Source of the DNA: Gammaproteobacteria bacterium
GTDB taxonomy: Bacteria; Pseudomonadota; Gammaproteobacteria; DSM-16500
NCBI GenBank assembly: GCA_014132595.1
Contig: BMAG01000053.1
Coordinates: 62,001 to 126,000, forward strand
DNA length: 64,000 nucleotides
Direction of reading: 5' to 3'
The notes under the pieces are model-generated. The model saw only the letters and a list, made by a program, of their open reading frames with translations, ran no database searches and was not told the origin of the DNA. A program made the translations under genes and the position numbers. Shown piece after piece: positions 47,078 to 57,780 of this stretch (position 1 is its first letter; the number at the start of each line of letters is the position of its first letter).

Positions 47078-47345
47078 AATCGCTTCCCCTCTCTAAAATT
47101 GCGTGCCTCATGTGACTTAAGTTGTGTAAATTAAGTATAGACACCCTTTTTTAAATGTGTGATTTTTGGATAAATAAATCCTAGGCTTTTAAGAGCGCAA
47201 CCGTTTGATTTTAAAGATAAAATTAAGTAAAATAAGGTATTGGGTTAAAAATCACCTGATACGTAGAGCTATTTTGTCCTATCAGAGCGCGCCTAACCTT
47301 GTTAAAATGGGCGGTTTTTTACGAGTTTATTGCGAGAGTTAACGA

Positions 47346-47651
47346 ATGCCAATTTATGAATACCAATGCAGTCAATGCGGCCATACCCTGGAATCATTTG
47401 AAAAAATGACAGATGCGCCGCAAACCATCTGCCCTGTTTGTGGTAAATCCACTTTGCAAAAGCTGATTTCAGCGGCGGGCTTTCAATTAAAAGGGACAGG
47501 CTGGTATGCCACTGATTTCCGTAATAAAGGCAAGCCTACAGATGGGGCTAAAAAAGGCGATGCTGTAGCAGCACCCGCAACCCCTGACACCAAAACATCG
47601 GACAACAAAACCAGTACAGATACCAAAACAAAAGATATGGCGGCAACCTAA
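47346..47651 (+). CDS. FmdB-family zinc-ribbon protein
   Basis: A 101-aa protein beginning MPIYEYQCSQCGHTLESFEKM. Two CxxC pairs (CSQC and CPVC) make one zinc ribbon, followed by KLISAAGFQLKGTGWYATDF, the usual FmdB ending. The last 40 residues are a Thr/Lys/Asp-rich tail of low complexity. Function is not settled; it commonly precedes DUF502 and aspS in gammaproteobacteria, as here. Confidence 0.88.
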   Translation: MPIYEYQCSQCGHTLESFEKMTDAPQTICPVCGKSTLQKLISAAGFQLKGTGWYATDFRNKGKPTDGAKKGDAVAAPATPDTKTSDNKTSTDTKTKDMAAT

Positions 47652-47653
47652 CT

Positions 47654-48283
47654 ATGATGTCACAATTGAGACGATATTTTCTTTCAGGCTTATTATTTTG
47701 GTTGCCCATCTGGGTAACTATTTTAGCCATTAAGTTTTTGGTAGATATCTTAAGCAACTCCTTACTGCTATTACCTCCACGCTTTCGCCCTGATGCACTC
47801 TTGGGGTTTCACATTCCAGGTATCGGTGTAGTGATCACCCTTCTTATGATTTTATTGACAGGTTTAATCGTTGCAAACTTTGTCGGCAGACGATTGGTTG
47901 CAATCGGTGATAGAATGATCGCCCATATTCCATTGGTAAGAACGATTTATATGAGTGTGCAAAAAGTGCTGCAAACCTTGTTTACACCGGGGGGTCAATC
48001 GTTTCGTCAAGTGTTGTTAGTCGAATACCCACGTGCAGGAATGTGGAGTTTGGCATTTCAGACAGGAGATGGTACATCGGAAGTCATCGATGCTTTAAAT
48101 AAAGAACCCATGGTTACTTTATTTATTCCAACCACACCCAATCCTACCAGCGGATTTTTGATGATGGTGCCAGAAAAAGATGTGATTAAATTAGAAATGA
48201 GCGTAGATCAAGCATTAAAATTTGTTATCTCATTAGGTGTCATGCAGCCGCTGAACCATAACGATAAACAACTATTAAAATAA
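47654..48283 (+). CDS. DUF502 family membrane protein
   Basis: A 209-aa protein with two membrane helices (about residues 10-35 and 55-80) and a soluble domain. GLIVANFVGRRLVAIGDRMIAHIPLVRTIYMSVQKVLQTL and a later VTLFIPTTPNPTSGFLMMVP are the conserved DUF502 blocks. Function unknown; the position between fmdB and aspS is widely conserved. The start follows the fmdB stop by 2 bp. Confidence 0.88.
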   Translation: MMSQLRRYFLSGLLFWLPIWVTILAIKFLVDILSNSLLLLPPRFRPDALLGFHIPGIGVVITLLMILLTGLIVANFVGRRLVAIGDRMIAHIPLVRTIYMSVQKVLQTLFTPGGQSFRQVLLVEYPRAGMWSLAFQTGDGTSEVIDALNKEPMVTLFIPTTPNPTSGFLMMVPEKDVIKLEMSVDQALKFVISLGVMQPLNHNDKQLLK

Positions 48284-48323
48284 TTCTTCTACTCTTTTAA
48301 TTAAAAAATAAATAGGTAAAACT

Positions 48324-50084
48324 ATGCGTAGTCATTATTGTGGTGAAGTTTCAACAAATGAATTAGATCAAGAAATCAAATTAGTCGGATGGGTTCATCG
48401 ACGACGAGATCATGGCGGTGTTATTTTTATTGATTTGCGTGATCGTGAAGGATTAGTGCAAATAGTGATTGCGCCTTCCAATCCAGAACTTTTCAAATTG
48501 GCAGAATCATTACGTAATGAATATGTAATACAAATTAAAGGCCGAGTACGTCGTCGTCCTGAAGGGACGGTCAATCGTGATTTAGCGACAGGCGAAATTG
48601 AAGTAGAAGGCAAAGAATTAAAAATTTTAAATCGTTCTGATCCGCCTCCATTCCCAATTGATGAATATCATGAAGTCGGTGAAGAAACACGATTAAAATA
48701 CCGCTATTTAGATTTACGTCGCCCAGAAATGCTAAATCGCATGAAATTTCGCGCAAGCATCACCCGCTATTTGCGACGTTTCTTAGATGACCATGGTTTT
48801 ATGGATATTGAAACGCCTTTTCTAACCAAAGCCACACCCGAAGGTGCGCGCGATTATTTAGTGCCAAGCCGTACCAAGCCTGGTTCATTTTTTGCATTAC
48901 CCCAATCCCCACAACAATTTAAACAATTGTTAATGATGGCTGGCATGGATCGTTATTATCAAGTCGTCCGTTGCTTCCGCGATGAAGACTTGCGCGCCGA
49001 TCGTCAACCTGAATTCACTCAATTAGATATTGAAACGTCATTTTTATCCGAAGAAGAAATTCAACAACCGATGGAAGAGATGATTCGCGGCATGTTCAAA
49101 GAATTACTCAATGTCGATTTACCGAATCCATTTCCGCGCATGCCCTATGCAGAAGCCATGTCGCGCTATGGCTCCGATAAACCCGATTTACGTATCGCAT
49201 TAGAATTAGTCGATGTCGCAGACTTAATGAAAGACGTCGAATTTAAAGTGTTTTCAACACCCGCAAATGATCCGCACGGCCGTGTTGCAGCCCTTTGTGT
49301 ACCCGGCGGTGCTGATATCAGCCGTAAAGAAATCGATGATTATACCCAATACATAAGCGTATTCGGTGCTAAAGGTTTAGCTTATATCAAATATAATGCA
49401 GATGGCCTGCAGTCTCCGATTTTAAAGTTTATTCCTGAATCCGTTGTCCAATCGATTATAGAGCGCACGCATGCCAAAGTCGGCGATATCATTTTCTTCG
49501 GCGCTGATAAACGAGGGATTGTGAATGATGCGTTAGGCGCATTGCGTTTGCGCGTTGGACAAGATCGCGGCTTGGTCAAAGAAGGCTGGCGCCCATTATG
49601 GGTTGTAGATTTCCCGATGTTTGAAACAGCCGACGGTCGTTTAACTGCATGTCATCATCCTTTCACTGCGCCTAAAATAAAGGATACAAGCGAGCTCAAA
49701 GAAGATCCGACAAAATTATTAGCCCGTGCCTACGACATGGTATTGAACGGCAGCGAAATTGGCGGAGGTTCTGTTCGTATCAATTCTTCTGAATTACAAA
49801 TGGAAGTCTTTAAATTACTCCACATTTCAGAAGAAGCCGCACAAGAAAAATTCGGCCACTTACTCACGGCCCTCAAATTAGGTTGCCCTCCGCACGGCGG
49901 CATCGCATTTGGTCTGGATCGATTAGCCATGTTAATGACAGGCTCATCCTCTATCCGTGATGTTATCGCATTCCCTAAAACACAAACTGCAACCTGTCCT
50001 CTAACCGATGCACCTGCACCCGTTGAGCCTGCGCAGTTAATTGAATTAGGTATTCGCATTCATAAAAAAATTGAAGAAAAATAA
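48324..50084 (+). CDS. aspS: Aspartyl-tRNA synthetase, bacterial type
   Basis: A 586-aa class IIb synthetase. The N-terminal anticodon-binding OB fold has [23 protein letters not shown], motif 2 is [22 protein letters not shown], and motif 3 is [27 protein letters not shown]. The extra domain typical of bacterial AspRS lies between. The length is normal. It follows DUF502 and precedes yebC by 9 bp. Confidence 0.96.
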   Translation: MRSHYCGEVSTNELDQEIKLVGWVHRRRDHGGVIFIDLRDREGLVQIVIAPSNPELFKLAESLRNEYVIQIKGRVRRRPEGTVNRDLATGEIEVEGKELKILNRSDPPPFPIDEYHEVGEETRLKYRYLDLRRPEMLNRMKFRASITRYLRRFLDDHGFMDIETPFLTKATPEGARDYLVPSRTKPGSFFALPQSPQQFKQLLMMAGMDRYYQVVRCFRDEDLRADRQPEFTQLDIETSFLSEEEIQQPMEEMIRGMFKELLNVDLPNPFPRMPYAEAMSRYGSDKPDLRIALELVDVADLMKDVEFKVFSTPANDPHGRVAALCVPGGADISRKEIDDYTQYISVFGAKGLAYIKYNADGLQSPILKFIPESVVQSIIERTHAKVGDIIFFGADKRGIVNDALGALRLRVGQDRGLVKEGWRPLWVVDFPMFETADGRLTACHHPFTAPKIKDTSELKEDPTKLLARAYDMVLNGSEIGGGSVRINSSELQMEVFKLLHISEEAAQEKFGHLLTALKLGCPPHGGIAFGLDRLAMLMTGSSSIRDVIAFPKTQTATCPLTDAPAPVEPAQLIELGIRIHKKIEEK

Positions 50085-50093
50085 GGAATATAT

Positions 50094-50843
50094 ATGGCAG
50101 GTCACAGTAAATGGGCAAACATCAAACGTCATAAAGCAAAGCAAGATGCCAAGCGCGGAAAGCTTTATACCAAATTAATACGTGAAATTAACGTCGCTGC
50201 CAAATTAGGCGGCGGGGATCCTGATGCCAATCCACGACTGCGTGCTGCCATTGATTCAGCCCTTGATGCCAACATGTCTCGCGATGTGATCGATCGTGCA
50301 GTAAAACGGGGTGTAGGCGGCATGGAAGGCGAGCAAGTTGAAGAAGTGCGATATGAAGGTTATGGCCCTAATGGCGTTGCAGTCATCGTCGATTGCATGA
50401 CAAACAATCGCAATCGCACCGTGGCTGACGTACGTCACGCTTTCACCAAATGCGGCGGAAATTTAGGAACCGATGGTTCAGTTGCCTATTTATTTAATGA
50501 AATGGGTCAAATTACTTTCGCGCCCGGTGCCGATGAAGAGCGTGTCATGGAACTTGCACTTGAAGCAGGAGCTGAAGATGTTATTGTGAATAACGATAAT
50601 AGTATCGATGTCACCGTAAAACCTGAAATATTTATCCACTTAAAAAAGGCCATGACCTTGGCTGGCCTGCAACCTGCGCATGCGGAAGTGACGATGGCTG
50701 CAACGATGCAAGTTGCAATAACAGATAAAGATGCCGCAGAAAAAATCATGCGTCTTACTGATATGTTAGAAGATCTGGATGATGTACAACAAGTATATAC
50801 CAATGCAGATGTAGCAGAAGAAATATTAGCAGAGTTGGGTTGA
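50094..50843 (+). CDS. yebC: YebC/PmpR family protein
   Basis: A 249-aa protein with the family start [23 protein letters not shown] and the block [23 protein letters not shown]. The family was first called transcriptional regulators; recent work ties members to translation of difficult proline-rich stretches. The yebC-ruvCAB order is the usual one, but here ruvC is about 1.65 kb away because of inserted genes. Confidence 0.94.
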   Translation: MAGHSKWANIKRHKAKQDAKRGKLYTKLIREINVAAKLGGGDPDANPRLRAAIDSALDANMSRDVIDRAVKRGVGGMEGEQVEEVRYEGYGPNGVAVIVDCMTNNRNRTVADVRHAFTKCGGNLGTDGSVAYLFNEMGQITFAPGADEERVMELALEAGAEDVIVNNDNSIDVTVKPEIFIHLKKAMTLAGLQPAHAEVTMAATMQVAITDKDAAEKIMRLTDMLEDLDDVQQVYTNADVAEEILAELG

Positions 50844-50900
50844 TCTCTATCAGCTGAAACAGTCTTTTGCATCTTTGCATAATCTGCCTACCCACCCATA

Positions 50901-50981
50901 TTACTTAGAAATTCCCCTCTCCCACCTACGAGATAAAATAAGAACATTTATCTAGAGTGCGGGAGAGGGCCAGGGTGAGGG
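50901..50981. repeat. Dispersed repeat of the CCTCTCCCGC family
   Basis: TTAGAAATTCCCCTCTCCCA is followed by GAGTGCGGGAGAGGGCCAGG. It marks the left edge of the insertion between yebC and ruvC and matches half of the element at 41599-41816. Confidence 0.75.
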
Positions 50982-51103
50982 AAAACTTACAATTTATCCC
51001 AATTGAAAACCTATTAATAAATTATTTTGTTAAAGTTTCACATGTCAAGATAAGCTAATGAAAAAATTCAAACGAACTTCCACATTACATATATCACCGC
51101 TTA

Positions 51104-51325
51104 GTGAAAAAGCTTATTGCTACGCGTAAACATATTGGTTTAACTCAAACTGATCTTGCTCAAGAATTAGGAATTACCCAGCCCGATATTTCGAAAATTG
51201 AAGGACTTGAGCGAAAGATAGATGCATTAGAATTACTCGAATGGTTCCAAGTTTTTTCCCAAAATAAGCAAATTAATATAGATGAACTTTGGAACGAAAT
51301 ATATGAAGATTACTGTAAGCACTAA
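51104..51325 (+). CDS. Small Xre-type helix-turn-helix protein, possibly truncated
   Basis: A 73-aa open frame starting with GTG. KKLIATRKHIGLTQTDLAQELGITQPDISKIEGLERKIDALELLEW is a complete HTH of the Xre/HigA-antitoxin type. There is no clear ribosome site. A 23-codon frame (51058-51129) begins just upstream in another phase and could be the displaced N-terminus of a longer gene. No partner toxin is adjacent. It may be a remnant or a small regulator. Confidence 0.55.
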   Translation: MKKLIATRKHIGLTQTDLAQELGITQPDISKIEGLERKIDALELLEWFQVFSQNKQINIDELWNEIYEDYCKH

Positions 51326-51335
51326 ACAATACTTG

Positions 51336-52295
51336 TTATCTATGCCCGGCGTGCCTCAAACGAGTTGTGCGTTTTCCCACACGATTTTCGGAATGAGCTA
51401 AAGGTGTTTCTTTTTTTTCTTCTCCCGGGTTTGCAAAAAGCATTTGTTTTAGAGCATAGGCTTTTGATCGAAGTGAATTCACATGGGTCTCTTTTGGAGG
51501 CGCTTGAATAGTAAGCGGTGATAAAGAATCAAAGAATCTTTTTTTCTGCCAATCGCGGTCATGCGTTGTATTTAAAAAGCGAGATAAAGCGTGTTTTTGA
51601 TACTGATATCTTGTGAACATGTTAAATGAAGACAATAAAAGACCGGAACTTACACCGAATTGGATTTTTTGTTCTAAAGATGAAAAATCAGGCGATAATT
51701 TTACGCCTAGCATCCCGCCTATCATAAAGAAAACCGTATTAGAAAGAGTGAAATTACGCTGGTCCAGTTCAAATTTTTTCTCAAGCCATTGGATGCGTTC
51801 CAGATCTTGTTGTGTAAATTCTTGGGTGGTGTAAGGATTTGTTGAGTTTTTTGAATCGGGAAATTCAGCATCGCGAAGATTTCGAATTTCAAATAAACCA
51901 TTCAAAGAAAACCAGTAACCGTCAGCCGCAATAAATCGCTGAGATGGATCTTTCAAGGGGGACAGTGTTTGAGGGCATTCTACATATTGTTTATTTTCAA
52001 CAGATGGTATGTTACGAGGAAAATAGTGTGCAAGTAATCTGAGTGCGTCATGGATAATAATATAGCTATCTGAAAATTGATCATGTTCTTTTTGTAATTT
52101 CATGAGCAAAGCTTCACGAACTTTATCAGCAGCATCTTGTAACCGTTGTTGTTCAAGAGAGGAGAGGGATGCGAATTTTTTTAAATTCTCTGCTTGCATC
52201 AATTGAGCAAGACATCGCATTTCTTTGGAAAGTGTTTTAGGGATATAGCTCATGGCTTTTTTAAAAATACTTTCACTGGTATATCTGTTTTGCAC
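51336..52295 (-). CDS. Unrecognised 319-aa protein with a central hydrophobic pair
   Basis: A charged, mostly helical protein starting with GTG after a good GAGGA ribosome site. Two hydrophobic segments lie near the middle (TVFFMIGGMLGVKL and FGVSSGLLLSSFNMF), compatible with a hairpin membrane anchor. The tail is basic, ending TTRLRHAGHR. No family recognised. It is opposite in strand to the yebC-ruvC block that it interrupts, which suggests an acquired gene; an effector role is possible. Confidence 0.6.
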   Translation of the reverse strand: MQNRYTSESIFKKAMSYIPKTLSKEMRCLAQLMQAENLKKFASLSSLEQQRLQDAADKVREALLMKLQKEHDQFSDSYIIIHDALRLLAHYFPRNIPSVENKQYVECPQTLSPLKDPSQRFIAADGYWFSLNGLFEIRNLRDAEFPDSKNSTNPYTTQEFTQQDLERIQWLEKKFELDQRNFTLSNTVFFMIGGMLGVKLSPDFSSLEQKIQFGVSSGLLLSSFNMFTRYQYQKHALSRFLNTTHDRDWQKKRFFDSLSPLTIQAPPKETHVNSLRSKAYALKQMLFANPGEEKKETPLAHSENRVGKRTTRLRHAGHR

Positions 52296-52493
52296 GCACG
52301 TCCTCGTTATTTCTTAAAAATCATAGTAGGATTGCAATTTAACATATAATTTGCATTGAATCTAATAGATAGATTGTTTTTAGATCAGATTTGAATTTGC
52401 TAATTGGCTTTTGAAAATGTTGGGCACGAATTGACTCAGATTAAGATGTGTGTAGCATAGATATGAGTAACACCACTTTGGAAAAATACTGAC

Positions 52494-53021
52494 ATGGTCA
52501 TCATAGGAATCGATCCAGGCTCACGCATTACCGGTTATGGCGTGATTCGTTTAGAGGGAAATCAGCATATTCATCTCGAAAGTGGCTGTATTCGAGTGAC
52601 AGAAAAAAACCCAGGATCGCGATTGCAGGAAATTTATACTGGTTTGAAAACAATCATCCAACAACATAAGCCCATTGAAGCGGCCATCGAGCAAATTTTT
52701 ATGCATCAAAATCCGGGCTCCGCACTCAAACTGGGACAGGCGCGTGGCGCTGCGATTGTAGCCCTTGAGCTTCCGATTTCTGAATATTCCGCTCGCCAAG
52801 TCAAGCAATCTGTTGTAGGTTATGGAGCAGCTAAAAAAGAACAAGTGCAGCATATGGTGCGGCAATTACTCAATATCAAAGAAAAGCTGCAAGCAGATGC
52901 GGCCGATGCATTGGCCATTGCTCTTTGTCATGCGCACACACGATTAAGTTTGCAAAAAATGGGTGGCATCGCGCCATCACGTAAAAAACGTAATAGCTGG
53001 CGAGATTATCAACCCGCCTAA
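52494..53021 (+). CDS. ruvC: Crossover junction endodeoxyribonuclease RuvC
   Basis: A 175-aa Holliday-junction resolvase. It starts with [16 protein letters not shown], which carries the first catalytic Asp. [22 protein letters not shown] and the late [15 protein letters not shown] contain the other acidic residues. It starts the ruvCAB operon with an 11-bp gap to ruvA. Confidence 0.95.
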   Translation: MVIIGIDPGSRITGYGVIRLEGNQHIHLESGCIRVTEKNPGSRLQEIYTGLKTIIQQHKPIEAAIEQIFMHQNPGSALKLGQARGAAIVALELPISEYSARQVKQSVVGYGAAKKEQVQHMVRQLLNIKEKLQADAADALAIALCHAHTRLSLQKMGGIAPSRKKRNSWRDYQPA

Positions 53022-53032
53022 AAGGACCTCTC

Positions 53033-53644
53033 ATGATTGGCCAACTACGCGGCACGATCCTTGAAAAACAACCACCACAACTCTTGTTGGATGTGAATGG
53101 AGTGGCGTATGAAATTGATGCCCCCATGAATACCTTTTACCGGTTACCCGATATTGGTCAGCAAGTCGTGCTTTTTACTCATTTAGTGATTCGCGAAGAT
53201 GCACATCATTTGTATGGTTTTTTTGCGCGCGAAGAACGTTCTTTATTTCGTGCGCTCATTAAAGTCAATGGGGTGGGTCCCAAACTAGGTCTCACTATTT
53301 TATCGAGTGTTGAACCGAGTGAATTTGTGCGATCGATCGTTAACAATGACTCCGCAAATTTAGTTCGTTTACCTGGTATCGGCAAAAAAACCGCCGAGCG
53401 TTTGATTATTGAAATGAAAGATGCCTTATCAAACTGGCAAACAGGGTTATCAGCAGGGCCTGAATTAAACCAAGCTGTCCAAAAGTCAAGTGCAACGAAT
53501 CGCAATATTCAAGATGCTATTTCTGCATTGATTGCATTAGGTTATAAACCCACCGAGGCAAGTCGTGCCGTTTCAAAAATAGAAGACAGCAACTTAAGCA
53601 GTGAAGAAATCATTCGTCGAGCGTTAAGGGAGATGGTGATATGA
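53033..53644 (+). CDS. ruvA: Holliday junction DNA helicase subunit RuvA
   Basis: A 203-aa junction-recognition subunit. The start [28 protein letters not shown] is the OB-fold domain I, followed by the two HhH motifs ([14 protein letters not shown] and [18 protein letters not shown]) and the C-terminal RuvB-binding domain ([16 protein letters not shown]). An ATGA overlap links it to ruvB. Confidence 0.96.
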   Translation: MIGQLRGTILEKQPPQLLLDVNGVAYEIDAPMNTFYRLPDIGQQVVLFTHLVIREDAHHLYGFFAREERSLFRALIKVNGVGPKLGLTILSSVEPSEFVRSIVNNDSANLVRLPGIGKKTAERLIIEMKDALSNWQTGLSAGPELNQAVQKSSATNRNIQDAISALIALGYKPTEASRAVSKIEDSNLSSEEIIRRALREMVI

Positions 53645-54687
53645 GTGATGAATTTGCCCGTATTATTTCACCTGAATTACGCAATGAAACAGAAGCAACC
53701 GATCGTGCTATTCGACCTAAAAATTTGCAAGATTATATTGGTCAAGCCGCAGTGCGCGAACAAATGCGTATTGCAATACAAGCCGCTAAAGCTCGCAACG
53801 AAGCACTCGATCATGTGCTTGTCTTCGGTCCTCCAGGATTAGGCAAAACCACATTAGCGAATATTATCGCCAATGAATTAGGTGTGGGTTTACGACAAAC
53901 ATCAGGACCCGTGTTGGAACGGGCGGGTGATGTCGCAGCCTTGCTTACCAACTTACAAGAACGTGAAGTTTTATTTATCGATGAAATTCACCGTTTAAGT
54001 CCGGTGGTTGAAGAAGTGCTTTATCCCGCGATGGAAGATTATCAACTCGATATTATGATTGGCGAAGGCCCTGCAGCACGTTCCATTAAATTAAATTTAC
54101 CACCCTTTACCTTAATTGGTGCAACAACCCGTGCCGGTTTATTAACGTCACCTTTGCGTGATCGTTTTGGTATCGTGCAACGTTTGGAGTTCTATCAAGT
54201 TGCAGATCTGTCTCAAATCGTACATCGCTCTGCCGCGATTTTGGGTATTCAAATTGATCATGCAGGCGCTGAAGAAATTGCAAAACGTTCACGCGGCACA
54301 CCGCGTATTGCTAATCGTTTATTACGACGTGTACGTGATTATGCCGAAGTCAAAGGGAACGGATACATTGTTTGTGAAATTGTACAACATGCATTAGACA
54401 TGCTTGATGTGGACGATCAAGGTTTTGATATGATGGATCGAAAATTATTATTAGCTTTGATTGATAAATTTAGCGGAGGCCCAGTGGGTGTGGATAGCTT
54501 GGCCGCGTCCATTAGTGAAGAACGGGGGACGATTGAAGATGTGATTGAGCCATTTCTTATTCAGCAAGGTTTTATCATGCGCACACCGCGCGGACGTATC
54601 GCGACAAAACATGCTTATTTGCATTTAGGTTTAAAAACACCGGAAAGAATCGTGTCGCAGAAAAGTCTGTTAGATGAGGTTGAGTAA
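53641..54687 (+). CDS. ruvB: Holliday junction DNA helicase motor RuvB
   Basis: A 348-aa AAA+ ATPase. Walker A is [12 protein letters not shown], Walker B is LFIDEIHRL, sensor 1 is [18 protein letters not shown], and sensor 2 lies in [17 protein letters not shown]. The winged-helix C-terminus ends in [21 protein letters not shown]. It closes the ruvCAB operon. The conserved next genes, tolQRA, come 2.4 kb later. Confidence 0.96.
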   Translation: MSDEFARIISPELRNETEATDRAIRPKNLQDYIGQAAVREQMRIAIQAAKARNEALDHVLVFGPPGLGKTTLANIIANELGVGLRQTSGPVLERAGDVAALLTNLQEREVLFIDEIHRLSPVVEEVLYPAMEDYQLDIMIGEGPAARSIKLNLPPFTLIGATTRAGLLTSPLRDRFGIVQRLEFYQVADLSQIVHRSAAILGIQIDHAGAEEIAKRSRGTPRIANRLLRRVRDYAEVKGNGYIVCEIVQHALDMLDVDDQGFDMMDRKLLLALIDKFSGGPVGVDSLAASISEERGTIEDVIEPFLIQQGFIMRTPRGRIATKHAYLHLGLKTPERIVSQKSLLDEVE

Positions 54688-54700
54688 GTTTTTTCACTAT

Positions 54701-54910
54701 CATTGCATAACCAGCTCTGTCATTGCATACCACCCCTGTCATTGCGAGCGAAGCGAAGCAATCCATCTCGAAAGCAAGGCTTCAAAAAACCGGTCTTATT
54801 ACTAAGTTTTGCTTTCGAGATGGATTGCTTCGCTTCGCTCGCAATGACAGCGGTGGTTACGCAATGACAGAACTGGTTACGCAATGACGGTAGTGGTTAT
54901 GCAATGACAG
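54701..54910. repeat. Palindromic repeat with perfect 40-bp arms and short flanking units
   Basis: Arms 54738-54777 and 54809-54848 are perfect 40-bp reverse complements containing GCGAGCGAAGCGAAGCAATCC and ATCTCGAAAGCAA. Outside them lie short GCAATGACAG / GTCATTGC units in mirrored orientation. The same core occurs at 28842-28952. It lies between ruvB and the inserted 603-aa gene. Confidence 0.9.
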
Positions 54911-54926
54911 CGAAGCTAACTGAAAA

Positions 54927-56738
54927 TTATTTTCCTTTTTGCGCACCTGGAAGAGAAGCTCTTTGTGGATGTGCTGTCGGATCCTTTTGTGCACCCTTAG
55001 GAGATTGCGATCCTTTTTCTAACATCCAAGATGCTCTAGGAGGTTCCTTTCTTGAATCTGGAACTGGATCTGGATATGCCTCATGTGGATCATATGAATC
55101 GCCTGAATCGCCAAGATTTAAGTTTGAACTTGATTTATTGAGTAACAATGCAGGAACGCGCTTTGGGTCTAGCTTTGTATTTATAGTTGCGTCCAGCTCT
55201 ATTTCTGATTTATTTTGTAGTCTCTCCTCTATCACTTCTTCTTCCGCGTCTGCTTTTTTTCCTTTAAATTTCTCCCGTAATTTTTGAGCAAGAGGTTTAA
55301 GCGTAACATAGGCACTGCGAAGACATGCAATACCAAACAAACCTGTGCCTATTAATGCAATGATAGGACCTGCAACAGGAATAGGCGCGCATGCCAAACA
55401 AATCATGTAGAGTACACCCAAAGATTTCCATTGAGCAGAGGATTTTCTTTCTGCAGCAACCCTTGCTAATCCATCCAGTTCTATTTGTTGATCTAGAGAT
55501 GGGGTGGAACCATATTTATCTTTAACCTCTTGTAATTCCTTTTTTGCTCTAAGATAGGGTGCTAATTCATCATCCACCCAATAGATAACCGTTGCAACGG
55601 CAGCTAATATAGGCGCTGCAATGGCTATTGCGGGAGCTGCGATGAACAGTACACCGATACCCCCTAAAGCTAACACGACACTGCTAGTGTTTAGCAAAAT
55701 GGCAAGAAATCGATACCCAAGACTGTTAGCTATTTCTTTTTTTGCTTCTTCTAGTTTTTCTATATCTGCTTTTGTGGCTGCATGCATACGTCGCACAGCT
55801 TCCTCATAATCTTCTGCGGACTTGTTAACAATGTCTGGATTAGCCAGCAACTCTCTAGCTTCTGCCAATTTTCTATTAACTGCCCGATATTGTGCTACTC
55901 GAGAGAAAAAACTGAATATTTGCACTACGGTTGCTATTACAGCAGTCACAGGATAAAAAGCAACACTTGCAGTGCTGCTTGCTTTTTGGAAGGTGTCCCA
56001 CTCGTATGCCAGGAATGCAGTAGTTCCTTGTTTTGAAGCAGCAGCTCCATAATTCAAATACGTAGATACTTTTTTAGCAGTTTCTAATCGGGAGATCGCA
56101 AGAACTTCGAATCTTAATTGATGATACTGTTGTTCGATGCTTTTTATCGCTTCATCATAGTCCATATTAGCATTGTCTATTGCCTCATTGACATCCCTCA
56201 AATCCATATCTTCGGCGGTTAATTGAGCTTGTTGGACAATGACGCGATCCATTTTACGCATCATTTTTTTCATGCGTTGCAGAGTGAATATGAGGCTTGT
56301 TTTTGCTTTTTTACATCGTGAAACGATACGCTGATAGTTCCTGCGAAGACGCTCTCTTTTTTTTAGAATCGCATCCTTTTTTTCTGGAAATGCTAGTAGG
56401 TCTTTTTCTGCTTTCTGTTCATCCCTGTGCTTTGCTTCTTCTAGGGATTTTTCTGCGTTTTGTAAACTTTTATAGTGGTTTTTTATCTGCGATATAATGA
56501 TTTTGATTTGGGCTGAAATGGCTTTCACTTGTACGATATCAGCATCAATAATAATATTTCCGCTGCCGCCTTTTAATTTTTCTTCTAGTACTTTCATCTC
56601 CTCTTGTGCGTCCTTCACCAATTTCTTAAGCTCAGCTTGTTCTTCTATGATCACTTTTGTCAGTGGATCATTTCCTTTATCTTCTATCTCTGAGACATCT
56701 GATTCGCTCAGATTGTATTGGTTTTTTCGATCTTCCAT
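54927..56738 (-). CDS. Unrecognised 603-aa coiled-coil and membrane protein, effector-like
   Basis: Residues 1-170 are a long charged coiled coil (ELKKLVKDAQEEMKVLEEKL and following). The middle has hydrophobic segments near 265-285 (AVIATVVQIFSFF), two or three between 345 and 395 (AILLNTSSVVLALGGIGVLFI), and another pair near 440-470 (LGVLYMICLACAPIPVAGPIIALIGTGLFG). The C-terminal 100 residues are polar and Pro/Ser-rich, ending GAQKGK. No family recognised. A TATACT -10 match lies upstream. It splits the conserved ruvB-tolQ junction on the opposite strand, flanked by two different repeats. Confidence 0.65.
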   Translation of the reverse strand: MEDRKNQYNLSESDVSEIEDKGNDPLTKVIIEEQAELKKLVKDAQEEMKVLEEKLKGGSGNIIIDADIVQVKAISAQIKIIISQIKNHYKSLQNAEKSLEEAKHRDEQKAEKDLLAFPEKKDAILKKRERLRRNYQRIVSRCKKAKTSLIFTLQRMKKMMRKMDRVIVQQAQLTAEDMDLRDVNEAIDNANMDYDEAIKSIEQQYHQLRFEVLAISRLETAKKVSTYLNYGAAASKQGTTAFLAYEWDTFQKASSTASVAFYPVTAVIATVVQIFSFFSRVAQYRAVNRKLAEARELLANPDIVNKSAEDYEEAVRRMHAATKADIEKLEEAKKEIANSLGYRFLAILLNTSSVVLALGGIGVLFIAAPAIAIAAPILAAVATVIYWVDDELAPYLRAKKELQEVKDKYGSTPSLDQQIELDGLARVAAERKSSAQWKSLGVLYMICLACAPIPVAGPIIALIGTGLFGIACLRSAYVTLKPLAQKLREKFKGKKADAEEEVIEERLQNKSEIELDATINTKLDPKRVPALLLNKSSSNLNLGDSGDSYDPHEAYPDPVPDSRKEPPRASWMLEKGSQSPKGAQKDPTAHPQRASLPGAQKGK

Positions 56739-56848
56739 AAAAATACCTCATATTTGTATTCTGATGAAATATTTATACATATTTGAAAGTATAGTGCAGA
56801 TTTTGTATTTTTTTTGTTTTTTGGAATCAAGAGGTTAAGACGCGTCCT

Positions 56849-56938
56849 AAGCGTCATTGCGACTTCGGGTTCCTTCTCTTGCGAGAGGCTTAGGAAGCGA
56901 AGAAAGACGGGCGCGGGCACGCATGCGGGCACGGCACG
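56849..56938. repeat. Half-element related to the large inverted repeat at 14951-15270
   Basis: It contains GACTTCGGGTTCCTTC and GACGGGCGCGGGCACGCATG, words shared in order with one arm of the big inverted repeat, plus a short internal inverted pair (CCTAAGC / GCTTAGG-like). It lies on the right side of the 603-aa gene insertion. Confidence 0.7.
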
Positions 56939-57060
56939 AAAAAAAGCAAATGATGCGCAGGAAATTAACTTAGTGTTTGCACTCAATCTAGGCCACCGAT
57001 ACTATATAGATAATGTAAAACGCTCGACATTTTTGACATAAATAAGATGGAGAATGAACT

Positions 57061-57762
57061 GTGAATATTGATTCCTCGTTGTTTGCGTACTTTATGAATG
57101 CGGGTATCGTCGTCAAACTCGTATTGTTGGTGCTGATAGGTGCATCCATTGCATCGTGGACATTTATTTTGCAGCGCTCCCTGTATATCAAAGAAGTTCG
57201 CAACTCGACCAAACAATTTGAAAACGTTTTTTGGTCGGGGGGGGATCTATCTGCAATGTATGCAAAAAATCAACATCAAGCTTCGGGCGTTCAAGGCATG
57301 GAGGCGATCTTCATGGCCGGCTTCAAAGAATTTTTACGTTTGCATAAACAAACCTTTGTGACTGCAGAAGAAATGATGGAAAGTGCCAAACGTGCGATGA
57401 AAGTTGCACAGATGCGTGAACAGGATAAATTAGAATTGCATTTACCCATGTTAGCAACGGTTGGATCCACCAGCCCTTATGTGGGTTTGTTTGGAACCGT
57501 CTGGGGAATCATGTTGTCGTTCCGTGCCTTAGCGCACGCACAACAAGCAACCATTCCTATGGTGGCTCCGGGTATTGCAGAAGCACTGGTTGCAACCGCG
57601 ATGGGATTATTTGCAGCGATTCCTGCAGTGATTGCCTATAACCGATACGCCACAGAAATTGGCCGTTTATTGAATCGCTTTGATGCGTTTCAAGATGAGT
57701 TCGCCAATATTTTATTTAGACAGGCGCAACAAAAAATAAGTGAAGCTGAAACGGTGAGATAA
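57061..57762 (+). CDS. tolQ: Tol-Pal system protein TolQ
   Basis: A 233-aa inner-membrane protein with three helices (about residues 18-40, 136-158 and 172-190). LPMLATVGSTSPYVGLFGTVWGIMLSFRAL and APGIAEALVATAMGLFAAIPAVIAYN are the conserved helices of the TolQ/ExbB proton-channel family. The tolR-tolA context decides TolQ over ExbB. Translation starts at a GTG after a GGAGAA site. Confidence 0.94.
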   Translation: MNIDSSLFAYFMNAGIVVKLVLLVLIGASIASWTFILQRSLYIKEVRNSTKQFENVFWSGGDLSAMYAKNQHQASGVQGMEAIFMAGFKEFLRLHKQTFVTAEEMMESAKRAMKVAQMREQDKLELHLPMLATVGSTSPYVGLFGTVWGIMLSFRALAHAQQATIPMVAPGIAEALVATAMGLFAAIPAVIAYNRYATEIGRLLNRFDAFQDEFANILFRQAQQKISEAETVR

Positions 57763-57780
57763 TAATGAGAGGTAATTAAC

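Noticed and set aside
47125..47150. PmrA box upstream of the 84-aa gene (CTTAAT and CTTAAG on the minus strand)
   Set aside because: The half-sites are 14 bp apart instead of 11, so helical phasing would be wrong; kept only as a side remark.
51104..51325. Type II toxin-antitoxin pair
   Set aside because: The HTH fits an antitoxin, but no toxin-like frame lies on either side; the neighbour is a 319-aa unknown on the other strand.
54904..55287. 127-aa plus-strand open frame
   Set aside because: It is antisense to the C-terminal coding region of the 603-aa gene and starts inside the palindromic repeat.
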